From Muraenolepis orangiensis (lineage: Eukaryota; Chordata; Actinopteri; Gadiformes; Muraenolepididae), in assembly GCA_027704905.1 (NCBI GenBank), contig CM051015.1:15037692-15101691 (forward strand): a stretch of DNA of 64,000 nucleotides, given 5' to 3'. How positions within the stretch are numbered: the stretch's first letter is position 1; the number at the start of each line of letters is the position of its first letter. Below the pieces are notes generated by a model. It had not been told where the DNA came from. It was given only the letters and a program-made list of their open reading frames with translations, and did not search any database. Of the stretch, positions 47,602-61,149 are shown piece after piece. The position numbers were made by a program, and so were the translations under genes.

Positions 47602-47945
47602 CATGAGAAGCTATTGAGGAGCTATATGGGGAGCTAATGAGGAGCTACATGAGAAGCTAATGAAGGGCTACATGAGGAGCTACATGAGGAGCTGATGAGG
47701 AGCTACATGAGGAGCTTATGAGGAGCTAATGAGGAGCTACATGAAGAGCTAATGGGGAGCTAATTAGGAGCTAATGGGGAGCTACATGAGGAGCATACGA
47801 GAAGCCACATGAGGAGCTAATGAGGAGCTAATAAGGAGCTACATGTGGAGCTAATGAGGAGCTAATGGGGAGCTAATGAGGAGCTACATGAGGAGCTACA
47901 TGAGGAGCTACATGAGGAGCTACATGAGGAGCTACATGGAGACTT
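47601..47945. repeat. Minisatellite (GAGCTACATGAG / GAGCTAATGAG)
   Basis: Units of 11-12 bp in long imperfect array beginning directly at the LINE's CTAA tail. Confidence 0.94.
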
Positions 47946-48214
47946 GTATAAGCGATTAAGGTCTGTTTGATTAAAATGATGAATTCCCAAACACAGGTGA
48001 TAACGTGATAAACCAGTAAACTGTTTTGTAAATTTCAACACTTACAAGATCTACCTGACATACTCTCCACATGGCTTTACAAACATGACACACAAGTGAT
48101 ATTATACCAACACAAACATAAAGGGGAGACCTGCAACCCACTGCATAGCTGCAAAGGCCACAAAAGGTTAAACCCCCCCCACTCTCTTGGTAGACTTGTA
48201 TTCCATCAGTTGTG

Positions 48215-48330
<116 letters not shown>

Positions 48331-48719
48331 CAGAGTTGTGTTCACACACAGATTCAGAAGTCTGTTCAAACACAGACAGTCGCTCCCGGCCAATCAATTC
48401 TCTGAATCGATTCTAACCCCTTTGCAGCTTGTCAGTTTAAGCATGCTTTCAACAGCCCTGTTTATTCCGGCGTGTGTATAATATGATTTACATGCAGCTG
48501 CCTCAGTGGTGCAATCAAAGCAACGTGAAATGAGGTTTACCAAGGAATGGCAATTGATTTGCCCCGCAGTGTCAGTTAATTTATTTGATTATAAGTTAAA
48601 AACTTTTTTTTTTAAAGCAAATAAAAAATGCGATATGTGGCGTCGCTGAGCAGAAAACTAAACTACAGCTTAATACACACAGAAGAACCCAGGCAGTGCT
48701 TTAAATAGTTTCTCTTTAG

Positions 48720-48833
<114 letters not shown>

Positions 48834-49139
48834 CACATACGGACGATACAATGAGACCAAAAACCATTCAACCCCTTATTCTACTCTGCATGCAGTCAGC
48901 AGCCAATCAACTGCTTCCATTCTGGTCAGTGATTACAACCCACAAAGTATTCAGGGAAGACCGCCTTGAATGGAGACTACATTAGACTACTACATATCTA
49001 TATGACTATGTCATATTCAGTCATTTAGGAGATGCTTTTATCAACAATTTTCTATATATATACGTATGTATGTATGTGTAGATATGTAAAGAAAAACATT
49101 CCAACCAGCTTTACGATTACAATGTGGGTATATGAAAAT

Positions 49140-49385
49140 GACCTGTTCTCTTGGGCTGTTGGTTCAACTGCTGTTCTCTGGTCATGTAGCACCAGTTCTC
49201 TAGGGCTGTTGTTCCGAATGCTCTACTCTGGTCTTGTTGCACCAGTTCTCTAGGACTGTTGTTCCAACTGTTGTTCTCTGGTCATGAAGCACCAGTTCTC
49301 TAGGGCTGTTGTTCTGTTGTTCTCTGGTCATATAGCAGCAGTTCTCTAGGGCTGTTGTTCTCTGATCATGTAGCACCAGTTTATA
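49140..49385. repeat. Tandem repeat, about 55-60-bp unit
   Basis: Four to five imperfect copies of a unit containing GTTCTCTAGGGCTGTTGTTC and CTCTGGTCATGTAGCACCAG. Confidence 0.88.
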
Positions 49386-49399
49386 TTTTTGTTGCACTT

Positions 49400-50270
49400 T
49401 TCTACTGCATAGACAGCCCAGTTGTATGAAAAGCCCTACTTTCCTGCAGGAAATACTTCTTTAATTAGCAGGTAGGCGTTAGGACATCTTGTAGACTACA
49501 AACACTGGGGTTCGACTCCCAACATTTCGACTGGGAGTCAAACTGAGAGCTAGAATAGAGAACATTCTGTCCCACCACATTTCTCATTTGGGTGCAGCAA
49601 CACACAGAGGGTGATGCACAACGCCATAGATTTTGCATAATGCCAATACAACCACCCCAGGTACCACTATTTCACCACCATCAGGTGGGTCCATTTGAGC
49701 TGAACATCCTGTGCTCACAATCAATGACATTTAAACAGCTAGTGCTTCACAATCAATTACATTAAAACAGCCATTGCTTACTTGAGAAATCAAATCCTAT
49801 GACCATGGCTAATGGAAATATAAATAGTCCCATATGTGGATGACAAAAATTACAACAAATTGACGCTGTATAATCTGTAATTTAATCTAATACATGTTTT
49901 GTACTAAAAGGATTTCATTTGAGAGGCTAGTTATCATGGATACGTGCTATATACTCATCTTGTCTGTTACTGAGTAACAGTGAACCTTTTGGAGATATAA
50001 TCAGGGTTAATGTTCTCCACTGCATCACAGTGACCTGACTTGACCTAGGCACCAATGAAAAGTTGAATTAGCAAAGGGAAAATGTATGTATCGACTGTAG
50101 AAGCGACTGATAATGCAGTAAAAAGAGAAAACACAATATATCAAAGCAATTATGTTTGAACTGAGACTATGATGAACGCATTATTAATATATAAAAACAT
50201 ATAAGTCATTCAGAGAAGATTAGAGTCACATGTTCATGAAGTATTCTTGCGAAGGTTGGCCTTGTGAGGG
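49400..50270. other. No feature
   Basis: A weak tRNA-like stretch at 49471-49550 (GGGTTCGACTCCC) may be an old SINE. Otherwise plain sequence. Confidence 0.35.
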
Positions 50271-50274
50271 TGGC

Positions 50275-50935
50275 TATAAATTAGATCTTAAAAGAGATGG
50301 CTATATATCTGATCTTAATAGAGATGGGTATATATATATAATCTTAAAGGAGATGGCTATATATATGATCTTAAAATCTATGGCTATATATCTGATCTCA
50401 AAAGAGATGGCTATATATCTGATCTTAAAAAAGATGGCTATATATCGGATCTTAAAATAGATGGGTATATATATAATCTTAAAGGAGATGGCTATATATA
50501 TGATCTTAAAAGAGATGGGTATATATATCTGATCTTAAAAGAGATGGCTATATATATATGATCTTAAAGGAGATGGCTATATATATATGATCTAAAAAGA
50601 GATGGCTATATATCTGATATTAAAGGAGATGGCTATATATATATAATCTTAAAAGAGATGGCTATATATATGATCCTAAAGGAGATGGCTATATATATAT
50701 ATGATCTTAAATGAGATGGCTATATATATTAGTAGTAGTTTTTTAGAAGACTTCACTGCAACATTTGCACTCTGGTTAGATGCCAAATTATTATCGCTGT
50801 ACTATACTTGTGCTGTGCAATGACAATACATTTGAATCTAATCTAATCTAATATATATTATCTTAAAAGAGATGAATATATATATATTATCTAAAAGAGA
50901 TGGCTATATACAGTTTAGATTATTTTAAAAGAGAT
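50275..50935. repeat. Minisatellite (GATGGCTATATATATGATCT), split by a LINE tail
   Basis: Units of about 25-30 bp, GAGATGGCTATATATATGAT with CTTAAAA. A LINE 3' fragment interrupts the array at 50738-50851, after which three further units follow. Confidence 0.92.
50738..50851 (+). mobile_element. LINE 3' fragment inside minisatellite
   Basis: AACATTTGCACTCTGGTTAG, GATGCCAAATTA, then TTGTGCTGTGCAATGACAAT and (ATCTA)n; near-identical to the 3' end at 10768-10858. Severely 5' truncated. Confidence 0.85.
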
Positions 50936-50939
50936 TGGT

Positions 50940-51630
50940 ATAGCATTTGCGTTTCTACGACAATTTCAATTTCACAACTTGCTGTTTTAAACAACTGCCC
51001 CTAGAGACTAATCAGCTTCACTGTAAGGCATTGTCTTTTAGCTCAACACTAGTTGTGTTGTTGTTTATTCTCCCCATCAGTTCATCATTGCTTCTTTTGC
51101 CATTTAATCGATAGTCTGTTTGTAGATAATGACGAGATGGTCGTTATCCTGCAACTTACAGCACAGTCTCCGCTCCTCTGGCCTGCTGTTCTCACAGGGC
51201 TGATCTTTGCTGTGGTTCTGGAACTCACCGAAGGTCACACAACATTAGACAACCAAACTTGTGTTGGTGTTTTTTGGAAAATAACCAAAGTGTGCACTCT
51301 CCGTGGTTCTTACCACTAATGTAGCATTAGCATAGCACTTTGTATCTCGAGAGGTCAGTGTTACCCACGCAGACACCTTTTAATACATCTTCTGCTGACC
51401 TTGGTCTTTCTTGTTCCTATTGCTACTCTGCAGCACTTGAATGTAATGGATGATGTGATCGTTCTCTCTCTCTCTCTCTCACTGTTCTAAACTCGCCTAC
51501 ACCCCCAAAAAAAGGATAGAATATATTTTTATGTGGAATAGTATTCAGCATATTCACGATATGTGAAATAAAGCCTCAGTGGACTAGAGACTATGGGAGC
51601 CACATTGGATTGATTCCCTGCTAGGGGAAA
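50940..51630. other. No feature
   Basis: A short (CT)n at 51465-51480. No coding or TE similarity seen. Confidence 0.4.
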
Positions 51631-51638
51631 TGTTGGAT

Positions 51639-51830
51639 TTAAAGCAGACATGTTGGATGTACAGTAGACATGTTGGATGTACAGCAGACATGTTGGATGT
51701 ACAGCAGACATGTTGGATGTACAGCAGACATGTTGGATGTACAGTAGACATGTTGGATGTACAGCAGACATGTTGGATGTACAGCAGACATGTTGGATGT
51801 ACAGCAGACATGTTGGATGTACAGCAGATG
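51639..51830. repeat. 20-bp minisatellite (ACATGTTGGATGTACAGCAG)
   Basis: About nine near-perfect copies, some with CAGTAG in place of CAGCAG. The 20-bp period gives cycling reading frames and long spurious ORFs on both strands. Confidence 0.96.
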
Positions 51831-51839
51831 GAGGAGACT

Positions 51840-52550
51840 GTTCTGTCTTTCTCATATCCACAAAACCTTTTGATGCCACCAGCAAAAATCCAATATCTGT
51901 TGAATGCCACTGGGGGCCTAGATTTCACATCCCTCCCCAATCAATATATGTTGGCATTATCTATCAGAGGAAGCTCTACATTTTCATCACTCTGTACAAT
52001 ACATCACAGCCTACGTTTCATACGAAGGCCACAGAGTCGATTTAACACTCACTGTTAAGCAGACACTTTTATCCAAAGCAACTAATAGTAAAGAGACATG
52101 CCATTAAAAGCATGCCTAGGGTTGGACATCTTGCTCAAGGATGACTACAGGTAGGCTGTGGACAATGGAGATGGAACCCAGTGCTTTCCGGCAGGGTGTG
52201 GAACACTATCCTGTCCTCATTACCTCATTTAGTATCCACCAGTTGACCTTTCTGCCAAGTGCTGCCTTTTTATACTTTAAACTCATTTCCCCAACACTGA
52301 CTTTTCAACACTGTTATACTTCTCTTATTACATCTACTATTCTCAGCCTGTTTTGCCCTCACTAGACCCCTTAGAAGGTTTCCACGGGGGCCAGAGACAC
52401 ACCTGTGGCACCGGCACATCAGACTAATGCATCGCAGATCACCACCAACAGATGGCCTCCACTACCGCATTAACACCCACAATACACCTGGGCGTCTGCA
52501 ACGTCATTGGCTGTCTGGATTCAGGTTCAGATTATTAATATTCATGAGTG
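51840..52550. other. Mostly plain sequence with an old repeat
   Basis: At 52050-52190 AAGCAGACACTTTTATCCAAA and TTGCTCAAGGATGAC resemble the common fish repeat also suggested at 60985-61080. Low confidence. Confidence 0.4.
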
Positions 52551-52554
52551 CTCC

Positions 52555-52772
52555 CTCTCACCCTCTCTCTCTCTCATTCTCTCCCCCTCTCCCTCTCTAA
52601 CTATTTTCTTCTCCCCCTCTTTCTCCCTTTCCTACTCTCCCTCTTTCCCTCTCCCTCTCCCTCCCCCTCTCCCCCTCTCCCCCTCCCTCTCCCCTCTCCC
52701 CCTCCCTCTCTCCCTCTCCCTCCCTCTCCCCCTCCCCCTCCCCCTTCCCCTCCTTCCCTTCTCTCCCTCTGA
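52555..52772. repeat. Polypyrimidine (CTCCCC/CTCTCC) tract
   Basis: About 215 bp of almost pure C and T on the plus strand, with purines rare and mostly at the left end. Could adopt triplex or H-DNA; not shown. Confidence 0.95.
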
Positions 52773-52917
52773 AAGTATGATGAAAAGGGTCATCTGAGCA
52801 TATGGGATGTGGAAATGGATCACATGGGGATCTTTACCTACATGAATCCTCTGCTTTATTTAGGCCACCCTGTCTCTAACATTTGAGTTTATTATGCACA
52901 GACATATTGACACATAT

Positions 52918-52978
52918 GAACCTTAATTTCCCTCGGGATTAATAAAGTTTTCTGAATCTGAATCTGAATCTGAATGTA
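52918..52978 (+). mobile_element. Retroelement 3' end (CCTCGGGATTAATAAAG)
   Basis: CCTTAATTTCCCTCGGGATT then AATAAAGT and (TGAATC)n terminal repeats. Confidence 0.6.
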
Positions 52979-53419
52979 TAATATGGACGTGAATTAGTGT
53001 TGAACAGCTCCAGTCTGTTTGAATAAACTATGATGTCATCCTCCTGCCAGCTAATTAGCAAGTGGGGGGATGGGGAGGGAGGGGTGACTGTCACTCATGC
53101 TTCCCCCCCCCCCGCCCCCCTGCCCCACAACACACCAGGTGACCACATCTGGGTTCGGCGTGTCCTTCATTTTGTTTGCCATCTCCTCTTTGTTAATCTG
53201 TTGCGCTGATTGCTTTTTTCCGTTTCCGCCGCCGTCAGAGTGCAATCGCCAACAACACCCCCCCCCACCCTGTGTCACCACTGACCAAACATAATGAGGC
53301 AAATGGATGATGAACACACCGTGGTGCCGCTACACGGCGCATAGCAAGATTGGTCTGAAACTTCCAGACAGACACTTAGCTTACCTGGTTCACACACTGC
53401 AGCCGGGCTACGCTAGCTT

Positions 53420-53665
53420 TATTAGGATACGTCTTTATGTATCTATGTATGTAGCTCTGTCAAACTTCAATGATGTCTTTATGTATGTATGTATCTATCT
53501 CTGTCAAACTTAAATTATGTCTTTATGTATGTATGTATCTCTGTCAAACTTCAATGATGTCTTTATGTATGTATGTAGCTCTGTCAAACTTCAATGATGT
53601 CTTTATGTATGTATCTCTGTCAAACTTCAATGATGTCTTTATGTATGTATCTCTGTCCAATATTA
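53420..53665. repeat. Tandem repeat, about 45-bp unit with internal TATG steps
   Basis: Five or six copies containing CTCTGTCAAACTTCAATGAT and GTCTTTATGTATGTAT, with variable numbers of TATG. Confidence 0.93.
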
Positions 53666-53934
53666 GTAATATTGAGTAAAACATGACGTTAGCCTGGGAC
53701 ACAAAACGTTGGAGGAATAACATTTGTTTTATAAGACAAAGAAAGGAAAGAGTCCATCCTAGTACATACGTACATAACATGTAGAATAATGTTGACATAC
53801 TTTGTTGAAGGGGTAGACAGTAAGAATCGACCCATGTTCCTCTCATTGCCCTTTCCAACATTAACCTTTGACCTGAGTAATACTTGTGTGTAGGTTGGTG
53901 ATGGTGGTTTAGTGGTGTGTTGCTCCACAGAATA

Positions 53935-54965
53935 ATGGCTTTGATGCTGGTAATGCTCTGATACTGGTAATGCTTTGATACTGGTAATGCTTTGATACTG
54001 CTAATGCTTTGATACTGCTAATGCTTTGATACTGCTAATGATTTGATACTGCTAATGCTTTGATACTGCTGATGCTTTGATACTACTTAGGCTTTGATAC
54101 TGCTAATGATTTGATACTGCTTATGCTTTGATACTGGTAATGCTTTGCAGCTGTTAATGTTTGGATACTGATAATGCCTTAATACTACTAATGCTTTGAT
54201 ACTGCTAATGCTTTGATACTGCTGATGCTTTGGTACTACTTAGGCTTTGATACGGCAAATGATTTGATACTGCTTATGCTTTGATACTGGTAATGCTTTG
54301 CAGCTGTTAATGTTTGGATACTGATAATGCCTTAATACTGCTAATGCTTTGATACTGCTAATGCTTTGATACTGCTGATGCTTTGGTACTACTTAGGCTT
54401 TGATACTGCAAATTATTTGATACTGCTTATGCTTTGATACTGGTAATGCTTTGCAGCTGTTGATGTTTGGATACTGATAATGCCTTAATCCTGCTAATGC
54501 TTTGATACTGCTAATGCTCTGAACTGCTTATGCTTTGATACTGCTAATGCTGTGATACTGCTAATGCTTTGATACTGCTAATGCTTTGCTACTGCTAATG
54601 CTTTGATACTGCTAATGCTTTGCTACTGCAAATGCTTTGATACTGCAAATGCTTTGATACTGCTAATGCTTTGATACTGCGTATGTGTTGATACTGCTAA
54701 TGCTTTGATACTGCTTATGTGTTGATACTGCTAATGCTTTGATACTGCAAATGCTTTGATACAGCTAATGCTTTGATACTGCAAATGCTTTGATACTGCA
54801 AATGCTTTGATACTGCAAATGTTTTAATACTGCAAATGCTTTTTACAGCTACTGCTTTGATACTGCTAATGCTTTGAACTGCTAATGCTTTGAAACTGCT
54901 AATTCCTTGATACTGCTAATGCTTTGATACTGCTAATGCTTTGATACTGCTAATGCTTTGAACTG
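53935..54965. repeat. 17-bp minisatellite (GATACTGCTAATGCTTT), about 1 kb
   Basis: Dozens of imperfect units. Within it a longer block (holding TTTGCAGCTGTTAATGTTTG) recurs at about 54148, 54298 and 54448, a period of about 150 bp, so there is higher-order structure. Confidence 0.96.
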
Positions 54966-54999
54966 CTCTGCTTGTACTGAAACAGCGAAAAATGCAGGC

Positions 55000-55284
55000 T
55001 TCTTGTCTTCAAAATGTGATGAATTCACGTTTATATTCTTTTTTAGATCAAATACTGTAAGCTGCAAAAATACCAGACATTTGTTACAGTGCTACTTTCA
55101 GAAAACAAACACAAATAATGATTGCAAGACTTGCAGGCATACAACAATGTTGAAAAGGAAAAAATAAAATAAAATAAAAAACATCAATGTTTGAAACACT
55201 CAGATGTTTGAAAAACACATTCTTGGATCAACATCGCATTCCAACATTTCCAAAACAACATTCCTCCTATATATAGGTAAATAT

Positions 55285-55328
<44 letters not shown>

Positions 55329-55834
55329 TATATAGGTCGGACATGTTAATAACATTGAAGCAACGTACAGAGCTTTTAAAGCCATGCCGGCTCTGTTCCA
55401 ACAGCAGCAATGATGGAGATGAGATGCATAATGTGTCTTCCTAGTCCTAAACCAATCCTTTGTTGTAATAGAGCCGTGATTACTGTAGAGCCAAGAGGCA
55501 GTCGCTTGCCACACACTCCTGTCTTTTGTTTCTCAGTGAAATTAGATAAAGGCTAGTGTGTTGATTCGTTGTTTGGGGTGCGAAGCATTCGCAAGGGTTA
55601 CTCCAGATTAGATGAAAAACATTATGGAAATCACGAGGCCATCTGCGATTCGGAAATGTGGAACCGCTCCTCTCTTTAGCCGTGCAGCGAGTCAGTAAAA
55701 CCTGTCTGCATCACTAACAATGTTCTGCAGACTGATTTATTTAGGATAAGCACTTCTTATTCTCATTTTATCTGCACTGCTTTTTCTGCTGTAGCACCCG
55801 AACTTCCAGAATGAATCATTAAGAATACTTTTTG

Positions 55835-55869
<35 letters not shown>

Positions 55870-56310
55870 TAAATTTATTATATATGCGGTATATATATAT
55901 AAATATATATATATATATACATTCATCAACATACAACTTCATAGAACTTATAAGTCTCAATGTGTTATGGTTAGAGCTGATTAGGGGTTTGAGGTTCTCT
56001 GGTGTAGCCTATTAGACCCCGACTCTGATAGCTTTGATGTGGATGCTCAGCCATTTCATGGCTTCAGCCAGACCATATACTTCCAGCTCACTTTTGGAAT
56101 GATATTTTTCTCCTGTGGCACTGGTTGTGGCAGAGCTCAGCCTTCCTTCCGTCCATCTTAACAAGCTCAGGCTAGCTAATTCTATCTGGTGATATCAGCT
56201 GTAGCACCACACTAAACGTGGTTTCAAGGTAAACACAGGTGAAATGAAAGTGGTAAAATAAAATTGAAAAATACCTAATTTATTTTGATTAAAAAATTGT
56301 GATATGCACA
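55000..56310. other. AT-rich sequence with (AT)n tracts
   Basis: (AT)n at 55288-55325, 55838-55865 and 55890-55918. No coding or TE similarity seen. Confidence 0.5.
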
Positions 56311-56317
56311 CTCATGC

Positions 56318-56322
56318 GCGCT

Positions 56323-56389
<67 letters not shown>
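56318..56389. repeat. (AC)n microsatellite
   Basis: CA repeat preceded by GCGCGCTCGCGC, a short alternating purine-pyrimidine GC tract. Confidence 0.97.
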
Positions 56390-56391
<2 letters not shown>

Positions 56392-56934
56392 GTGTTATTA
56401 AATTAGTAGTGAAGCTGCATAGTCAGGCCGGTCCGTATGTAAAGTAGAGCACCATCTTGATAAGCCAGCCTGGAGCTCATTTTCTCTCATTTTTCTGCAT
56501 CAGGGAAATCAAGGAAACCTGATTTGATTCCTTTATTCGCTAGAAGCCCAGTGAGAGCCTGTCTTGGGCCTCTTACACACATAGGGTGGTAGTGTGCACG
56601 TATGCTAGGTTTTGAAAAAGTCCTTACAGGGTGGAGATTTTTCAACTTTCAAAACTCTGTTTTGTGTGTATTATTATGGACCGGTTAAACAGAGGTTTCG
56701 CAAAACGATGACATTGTGACCTCAATTTACACATGGTCACTTGTTCCTGTTTATTAAAGCTGAGGCGGACAAATGCATTCTCAGAAATACCCAGAAATGC
56801 CTGGAAGGAAAACATGAGGGAAGGAAGCTGAATTATGTTTCAGAGGAATTGTGATCTTCTGGCACAGAGAGGCTTCAGTACACGTTTCATTAGGAAAGGA
56901 AGTGAGCCACCTGCTATACAGTACACAATGAGGA

Positions 56935-57500
<566 letters not shown>

Positions 57501-57699
57501 ACTAGTAGTTGAGTGTATTTCTGTAATATGGAGGTGCTGAGAATATGATGGAGGTCATTATGGATGCAGGTGAGCCAGAATAGCAACACACTAATGACAT
57601 GAACTCCGTCTGTACGAGAGCCCTGAATGTTAATGGTCTCTAATGGACCTGGCTTCAACGTTCCTCCTTTACATAATAATGATCCACAAGTGACAGATG

Positions 57700-58085
57700 A
57701 AACATGGTGGAGGAATCCAACATGGTGGAGGAGACCAACATGGTGGAGGAGTCCAACATGGTGGAGGAGACCAACATGGTGGAGGAGACCAACATGGTGG
57801 AGGAGACCAACATGGTGGAGGAGACCAACATGGTGGAGGAGACCAACATGGTGGAGGAGTCCAACATGGTGGAGCAGACCAACATGGTGGAGGAGACCAA
57901 CATGGTGGATGGAGACCAACATGGTGGAGGAGACCAACATGGTGGAGGAGACCAACATGGTGGAGGAGACCAACATGGTGGAGGAGTCCAACATGGTAGA
58001 GGAGACCAACATGGTGGAGGAGACCAACATGGTGGATGGAGACCAACATGGTGGAGGAGACCAACATGGTGGATGGACATGGAGA
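57700..58085. repeat. 18-bp minisatellite (AACATGGTGGAGGAGACC)
   Basis: About twenty near-perfect copies. The unit is a multiple of three, so all frames stay open and give repetitive spurious ORFs. Confidence 0.96.
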
Positions 58086-58375
58086 CTAGATACAACATGG
58101 TGGAAGGATATTGACATTCCTGTGAAAGTGTATTAGTGTGTGTTCTCTTTATTTACTAACTTCATTAAACATTTTGATTGATTTAATGTGTGCTTTGTTG
58201 TAAGGTGTAATGCAGCATGGAATGTTGTATAATAAACAAGCTAAAATGTAAGGAAATTAACTAACCAAAAAATACACCATTAAAACATCATACAAGTACA
58301 CCAACACAAACCAATTCAAAAGTGAAACATCACATACATATATACATTTTTTTGTGTTAAAATAATACTGCAGTC

Positions 58376-58772
58376 TCAATGTTTTGTATTAGTTGTATAA
58401 TGTTTTGTATTAGTAGTACAATGTTTAGTATTCGTAGTAATATGTTTTGTATTCGTAGTGGCATGTTTTGTATTCGTAGTACAATGTTTTGTATTAGTAG
58501 TAGCATGTTTTGTATTAGTAGTAGCATGTTTTGTATTCATAGTAGCATGTTTTCTATTAGTAGCAGCATGTTTTGTATTCATAGTAGCATGTTTTCTATT
58601 AGTAGTAGCATGGTGTGTATTGAAGCATGTCTTGTAATAGTAGTAGAATGTTTTTGTATTAGTAGTAGAATGTTTTGTATTCGTAGTAGCATGTTTTGTA
58701 TTCGTAGTAGCATGTTTTGTATTAGTAGCAGCATGTTTTGTATCCCTAGAAGCATGTTTTGTATCTGTAGTC
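58376..58772. repeat. 21-bp minisatellite, left half (AGTAGCATGTTTTGTATTCGT)
   Basis: About nineteen copies with variation at a few sites. Interrupted at 58773 by a LINE; the array resumes at 59873. Confidence 0.95.
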
Positions 58773-59868
58773 CAAGTCCAGAAGAAATTGAGACATCTGA
58801 ACCCAAACCAGTCATGCGGCCCTGACCAGATCCTTCCGCAGGTAATGAGAGAAATGGCCAGCACTCTTGCAGTACCACTGAGTATCATTTACAACAAGTC
58901 CATCCTGACAGGTGATCTTCCAGGTGATTGTAAAATAGCCCACGTCACACCAATCCACAAAAACGGCAGTAAGCACACACCTGGCAATTATCGTCCAGTG
59001 AGCTTAACATCAATTTGCTGCAGAATAACCACCATAATCACTCGTTAAGGACTGTCTGACGGAGCACATGAAAGCCCAGTGCTATTTCACTCCTGACCAA
59101 CATGGCTTCCTTAGCGGACGTTCAACTATGACCAAACTGATAGAGAGCCTGGAAGAATAGACACAAATAATAGATGAGGACCAATGCTTGGATGTTCTCT
59201 ATTGTGATTTCCAGAAGGCCTTTGATTCTGTTCCTCATCAACGACTCATGGTAAAACAAAAAAAAATAAAAAGCTATGGTATTACTGGCAACAAAGGAAA
59301 TGGATTGAAGGCTTTCTGACAGGACGGTGCCAATGGGTGGATTGCAAAATCTAAATCTACGCTAATGATACAAAAATTTACAACAGAGTTAACACACAAT
59401 AGGAGGCAGTGGACCTTCAGAGAAATTGGTAGTTGGTGTGATGAGAAGAATTTTCACACATATTGATAGGATAACTTTCAATCTAATTTACAAAGGACTC
59501 ATACAACCACTCCCTACCTTAGTTTTTAGGAGGAAAAGGGGGGGCATGATTCAAGTGTACAAATATAAGCATGACAAATTCAATGTTGACAGTGATAGGA
59601 TGTTGCCAGCTGCAAGAGGGAGGGTCACCAGAGGTCATTCCCTGCGTATCATGAAAGCGAGAAGTAACCACAAGCCGAGATCGCAGTGGTGAATGATAAG
59701 TCGCTAAACGCCTTGAAATCGCAGCTGAATCGTTGTTGGGCTCATCATCCCTTGATGTTCGACTTCAAGGCTGCAGCGGATGTTTTCATCTGAGTGACTT
59801 TCCAGTGACTTGATTAGGAGTGGTGTATAGGCTATCTCTCTGCCTTCCCACCGTATCAGCTATCTATC
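58773..59868 (+). pseudogene. CR1-like LINE remnant splitting the 21-bp array
   Basis: Reads CGPDQILPQVMREMASTLAV, PLSIIYNKSILTGDLPGDCK, then HVTPIHKNGSKHTPGNYRPV: a CR1-type RT finger region. Frames later give DFQKAFDSVPHQRL and VFRRKRGGMIQVYKYKH with TRGHSLR, the C-terminal part. The palm core is deleted and there are frameshifts and stops. Confidence 0.85.
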
Positions 59869-59872
59869 TATC

Positions 59873-60172
59873 TATAATGTTTTGTATTAGTAGTAGCATG
59901 GTTTGTATTCGTAGTATAATGTTTTGTATTTGTAGTAGCATGTTTTGTAATCTTAGTAGTATGTTTTGTATTTGTGGTAGCATGTTTTGTATTCGTAGTA
60001 GCAGGTTTTGTATTCTTAGTAAAATGTTTTGTATTCGTAGATGCATGTTTTGTATTCGTAGAAGCATGTTTTGTATTCGTAGTAGCAGGTTTTGTATTCG
60101 TAGTAGAATGATTTGTATTTGCAGAGCATGTTTTGTATTCGTAGTAGCACGTTTTGTATTCGTAGTAGCAGC
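59873..60172. repeat. 21-bp minisatellite, right half
   Basis: Same unit as 58376-58772, about fourteen copies. Confidence 0.95.
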
Positions 60173-60179
60173 CCAATGA

Positions 60180-60612
60180 CAGGATAGGACCCATTGCTCT
60201 TTGCATTCTCTCATTGTCCTTGTCGTCGTATCTTCTGATTACAAAGAACCAACAGTATCTCCTCTGTCATCTCTTCTCATTCCAAAGGAGAGTACTCTCA
60301 GATTAAATCAGTCTCCACCACCCATGCATGTCAATGCTGCTTCCCCTGGAAACACGTACCAGGTCGACTACTGAAGACTCACGTTATTAGGACTTACGTT
60401 ATTTCCATAGATATGAGACACAGTCCTGCTAGATCAAGTGATATTTTCCAGAGCATCACTAACCCTCTGTCTGATTGGAACGTGGGGTGGTAGGTAAACA
60501 CACCTTCTGCTGTGTGTGTCTGTGACCTGGGGGAGATCCAGTAGATACCCTCATATACAAATCACAAGCAGAAGGACATCGGGGATCACAGAGGGGACGG
60601 TAAGAATAATAG
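60180..60612. other. No feature
   Basis: Nothing recognised. Confidence 0.4.
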
Positions 60613-60614
60613 AC

Positions 60615-60731
<117 letters not shown>

Positions 60732-60984
60732 GTAAATTAAGTGTTGTGTAGCAGGCCTCTGGGAGAGGCAGAGGGGTTCAGCTCAGTGCACTTCTCATGA
60801 GCATGGTGGGGTTGTTGCAGCAGATGGGGAACACTAGAAGACCAGAAGATTCTGATCTCACTATTAAGGACAGAAGACTTGGATGAGGAACAGGAGGAAG
60901 TCAAAATAATAGGTTCTGTACGTTACGTTCGGCCATTCACACTTCAGTGGATGTTTTGTTGGATTCCTGTGATTAAGGATCATG

Positions 60985-61085
60985 TCAGGTCACGTGAGGG
61001 CAACTTGCTCAAGGATGCCTGCAGGGTAGAATGTGGACACTGGGGTTTGAACCCAGAACCTCTGGGCTGGGTGTCAAACCCCCGA
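60985..61085. repeat. Possible SINE-like remnant
   Basis: CAACTTGCTCAAGGATGCCT then GGGGTTTGAACCCAGAACCT (box-B-like on either strand). Related to 52120-52190. A poly-C tract follows at about 61133-61149. Confidence 0.4.
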
Positions 61086-61149
61086 ACCAAACGAGACGAT
61101 CCTGCCCAAGGCTGGTGTCCATACCAGCTCTCCCCCCCCCCCCCCCCCA

